In this document: piece by piece, positions 62,315 through 64,000 of the stretch | How positions within the stretch are numbered: the first letter of the stretch is position 1 | Layout of the letters: each line of letters opens with the position of its first letter | From: Pseudoclavibacter sp. 13-3 | GTDB lineage: Bacteria; Actinomycetota; Actinomycetes; Actinomycetales; Microbacteriaceae | DNA length: 64,000 nt | Assembly: GCF_021168475.1 (NCBI RefSeq) | Contig: NZ_JAJOZT010000005.1 | Location: 97,057 to 161,056 of the forward strand | Direction: 5' to 3' | The notes under the pieces: generated by a model | The model's input: only the letters and a program-made list of their open reading frames with translations | The model's database searches: none | Told to the model about the DNA's origin: nothing | Translations under genes and position numbers: made by a program

Positions 62315-63820
62315 CTACTCGAGAATCTCACCCAGGTCGTGGACCTCGACCTCGTCGTCTGCGAGCGGCTTCGGCTCGCCGCTCGTGCCGTGCTTGTGCT
62401 CGTTCCAGACGCGGGCCGCGATCTTCGCACGCCGCTCCCAGGCATCCGCCTCGGGATCCTCGAGTGCGCGCAGCACGTCTGCGTACGCGTCGAAGAGACG
62501 GGCGCTGTATGAGAAGGCGGTGTCGGGATCCAGCTCGGGGATCTCAAGCGCCTTGCGCGCCTCGCCGAGCTTGCCCTGATCACGCCAGGCACCGCTGACC
62601 ACGATCGCCAGCTCGACGCGCACCTCGGTCGGCACCTCGGTGAGATCGGTCTCTTCGGCCAGGGCGATGGCGTCTGCCGGGCGTTCCAGGCCGCGCTCGG
62701 CGTCGGCCAGCAGCGCGATGTTCAGCTGACTGCCGGTGATGCGACGATGCGTGCGCAGTTCGCGCAGCGCGGTCTGCCAGTCACCCGAACGGTATGCCGC
62801 AATGCCGGCGACTTCGCGAACGATCGCGATGCGCCCAGCTCGCTTCACAGCTGCGGCCGCGTACGTGTATGCCTCGGCCGGGTTGTCGTCGATCAGCGCG
62901 AGAGCGACCGCGAGCTGCTGCGCGACCACATCGGCATTCTCCCGTGCGAGGGTCTTGAGCTCGACGCGCATGCCGAAAGGCAGGTCGTCGGGGCGCACAT
63001 TCGATGGAAGCTCCGGCTCATTGCGCCTCGGTGCGCGCTCGTCGAACCGGCGCTCGTCATGGGCGCGGTAGCCGCCACGTCGATCATCACGGCCTCGGAA
63101 GTCGGATCGACGGTCGTCACGACGGTCATCACGCCCGCGGTACCCGCCCTTGCGATCATCGCGGTAGCCACCGCGCCGATCGTCGCGACCCTGGAAGTTC
63201 GAACGACGATCGTCACGCCGATCGCTGTCGCCACGGTAACCACCACGCCGATCATCACGCCCGCGATAGCCGTCCTGACGATGATCATCATGACGGTCGT
63301 CACGACGGTCGTTCCCGCCGCGGTACCCACCACGGTCGGTGCGGTCGGTGCGTCGATCATCACGCCCGCGGTACCCGCCCTTGCGATCATCACGGTAGCC
63401 ACCGCGTCGATCATCACGTCCCTGAAAGTTCGACCGACGATCGTCACGCCGATCGTCACCTCCGCGATAGCCGCGCCGGTCGTCCCGGCGATCGTCCCGG
63501 CGATCGCCTCCGTTCCGGTACCCATTACGCTGATCGTCACGGTTGTCACGGTCGCTCCGCCGGTCGTCGTGCCCGCGATAGCCTCCGCGAGACGAGCCCG
63601 CACCGTCGCCGTCTCGGCGAGGCCGATCTGACCAGCGGCCGCCGCCGCGGTACTCGTGACGTTCTTGGCCGCCACTGCGGCCGCCGTCACGGTACTGACG
63701 CTTCGGGCCGCCACTGCTGCGGTGGTTGTTCCCCGACCCGCCCCGGTGATCATTTCGGCTGTTGCGACCCTGACTGCTGTCGCGGCGGCTGTCGTCGCCG
63801 CGATTGTTGTATTCACTCAT
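62315..63820 (-). CDS. Arg/Gly/Asp-repeat (RGG-like) protein with C-terminal TPR-like helical domain
   Basis: The 501-residue protein is split. The first ~265 residues are almost entirely R, G, D, N, S and Y in repeats such as DDRRGGYRGRDDRRDDRRS, an intrinsically disordered RNA-binding-type tract. The last ~220 residues (ELPSNVRPDDLPFGMRVELK onward) form a helical, TPR-like domain with AAAAVKRAGRIAIVREVAGIAAYRSGDW. Many actinobacteria encode a related helical domain protein; I know no function. ATG 63820 has AGGAGA upstream. It ends 10 bp before the DUF4186 gene and lies beside the rRNA operon end. Repeat copy number may differ between strains. Confidence 0.85.
   Translation of the reverse strand: MSEYNNRGDDSRRDSSQGRNSRNDHRGGSGNNHRSSGGPKRQYRDGGRSGGQERHEYRGGGRWSDRPRRDGDGAGSSRGGYRGHDDRRSDRDNRDDQRNGYRNGGDRRDDRRDDRRGYRGGDDRRDDRRSNFQGRDDRRGGYRDDRKGGYRGRDDRRTDRTDRGGYRGGNDRRDDRHDDHRQDGYRGRDDRRGGYRGDSDRRDDRRSNFQGRDDRRGGYRDDRKGGYRGRDDRRDDRRSDFRGRDDRRGGYRAHDERRFDERAPRRNEPELPSNVRPDDLPFGMRVELKTLARENADVVAQQLAVALALIDDNPAEAYTYAAAAVKRAGRIAIVREVAGIAAYRSGDWQTALRELRTHRRITGSQLNIALLADAERGLERPADAIALAEETDLTEVPTEVRVELAIVVSGAWRDQGKLGEARKALEIPELDPDTAFSYSARLFDAYADVLRALEDPEADAWERRAKIAARVWNEHKHGTSGEPKPLADDEVEVHDLGEILE
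63126..63455 (-). repeat. Internal direct repeat within the RGG-like gene
   Basis: About 99 bases at 63126-63224 recur with only a few changes at 63357-63455, a 231-bp (77-codon) offset that keeps the frame. Both copies encode a segment reading RSNFQGRDDRRGGYRDDRK. Shorter GATCATCACG-type units fill the rest. The tract could expand or contract by recombination without breaking the frame. Confidence 0.85.
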
Positions 63821-63925
63821 GGTGTGTCTCCTGTCCGTTATAGACAGGGTCTTCATCATGCTGAAGCATTCCTGCCAGTCCTGGTCGTGGTGGTTGTGTG
63901 GTTGGCGTGGTGTGTGGTTAACGAC

Positions 63926-63956
63926 GGAAGGCCACCCCGTTTCGGGGTGGCCTTCC
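63926..63956 (-). terminator. Terminator of the rRNA operon
   Basis: A perfect 14-bp stem (GGAAGGCCACCCCG at 63926-63939, CGGGGTGGCCTTCC at 63943-63956) with loop TTT follows the 5S rRNA gene on the minus strand. It is the expected strong terminator of an rRNA operon. Confidence 0.9.
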
Positions 63957-63964
63957 GTGAATGA

Positions 63965-64000
63965 TGTTCCGGCGGTGTCCTACTCTCCCACACGGTCCCC
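63965..64000 (-). rRNA. rrf: 5S ribosomal RNA, 3' end (cut by window edge)
   Basis: On the minus strand the last 36 bases read GGGGACCGTGTGGGAGAGTA followed by GGACACCGCCGGAACA, the conserved 3' part of bacterial 5S rRNA. The GTGGGAGAGTAGG segment and the closing CCGCCGG strand are diagnostic. The rest of the gene, and presumably 23S and 16S upstream of it, lie beyond the window. The exact 3' end is uncertain by a few bases. Confidence 0.9.

Noticed and set aside
62747..63631. Hydrophobic Thr/Val/Ile/Ala-repeat frame on the plus strand
   Set aside because: It is the antisense reading of the RGG-like repeat gene; the repeated pattern arises from the repeats on the other strand.

Overview
The window is high-GC DNA from an actinobacterium, most likely in the order Micrococcales and perhaps Microbacteriaceae. 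The taxonomic evidence is indirect: a mycothiol S-conjugate amidase (mca), actinobacterial families such as DUF4307 and DUF501, a large NAD-dependent glutamate dehydrogenase, an LAQTG class-E-type sorting signal, an iron box of the actinobacterial DtxR/IdeR/DmdR type, and many GTG starts. No species is assigned.

Layout. 1-6.9 kb: the 3' end of fumC, a PIN-PhoH protein behind a structured leader, a DUF559-type protein, ychF and a GNAT acetyltransferase. Three gene-free gaps here hold clusters of GCTCCTG/CAGGAGC repeats. 6.9-17.7 kb: the giant NAD-GDH, then a block I recall as similarly grouped in mycobacteria (hemolysin III/PAQR, cis-prenyltransferase, small membrane protein, mca, DUF4307, greA), then threonine deaminase. 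17.8-34 kb: an AI-2E transporter, then an iron or siderophore/heme acquisition region. Its likely operon runs on the minus strand: substrate-binding lipoprotein, two membrane-anchored surface proteins, two FecCD-type permeases, ATPase, Fes-like esterase and a nitroreductase. Next to it are two AraC-type regulators and a 1028-residue LAQTG-anchored beta-propeller protein whose divergent promoter region carries a good iron box. The surface proteins share domains with one another.

34-46 kb: a nitroreductase, a small membrane protein, a tRNA with a UAA anticodon and an unusually short variable loop, lemA-htpX, type II NADH dehydrogenase, the eno-divIC-DUF501 cluster, the methionine importer metNIQ and hisS. 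46-50.5 kb: an ABC exporter whose ATPase has a ~400-residue disordered N-terminal extension, coupled to mazG. 50.5-56 kb: mfd, pth and rplY/ctc on the minus strand. 56-62.3 kb: nitronate monooxygenase, aldo/keto reductase, NhaA, 6-phosphogluconate dehydrogenase, a Mug-type glycosylase and DUF4186. The window ends with a protein carrying a long Arg/Gly/Asp-rich repeat tract, a strong hairpin terminator and the 3' end of a 5S rRNA gene on the minus strand.

The most notable material is the surface-exposed iron-uptake region with its recurring, unnamed domains, the short-arm tRNA-Leu(UAA), the dispersed intergenic repeats, and the two proteins with large disordered repeat regions. All functions come from reading motifs and gene order; no database search was run.
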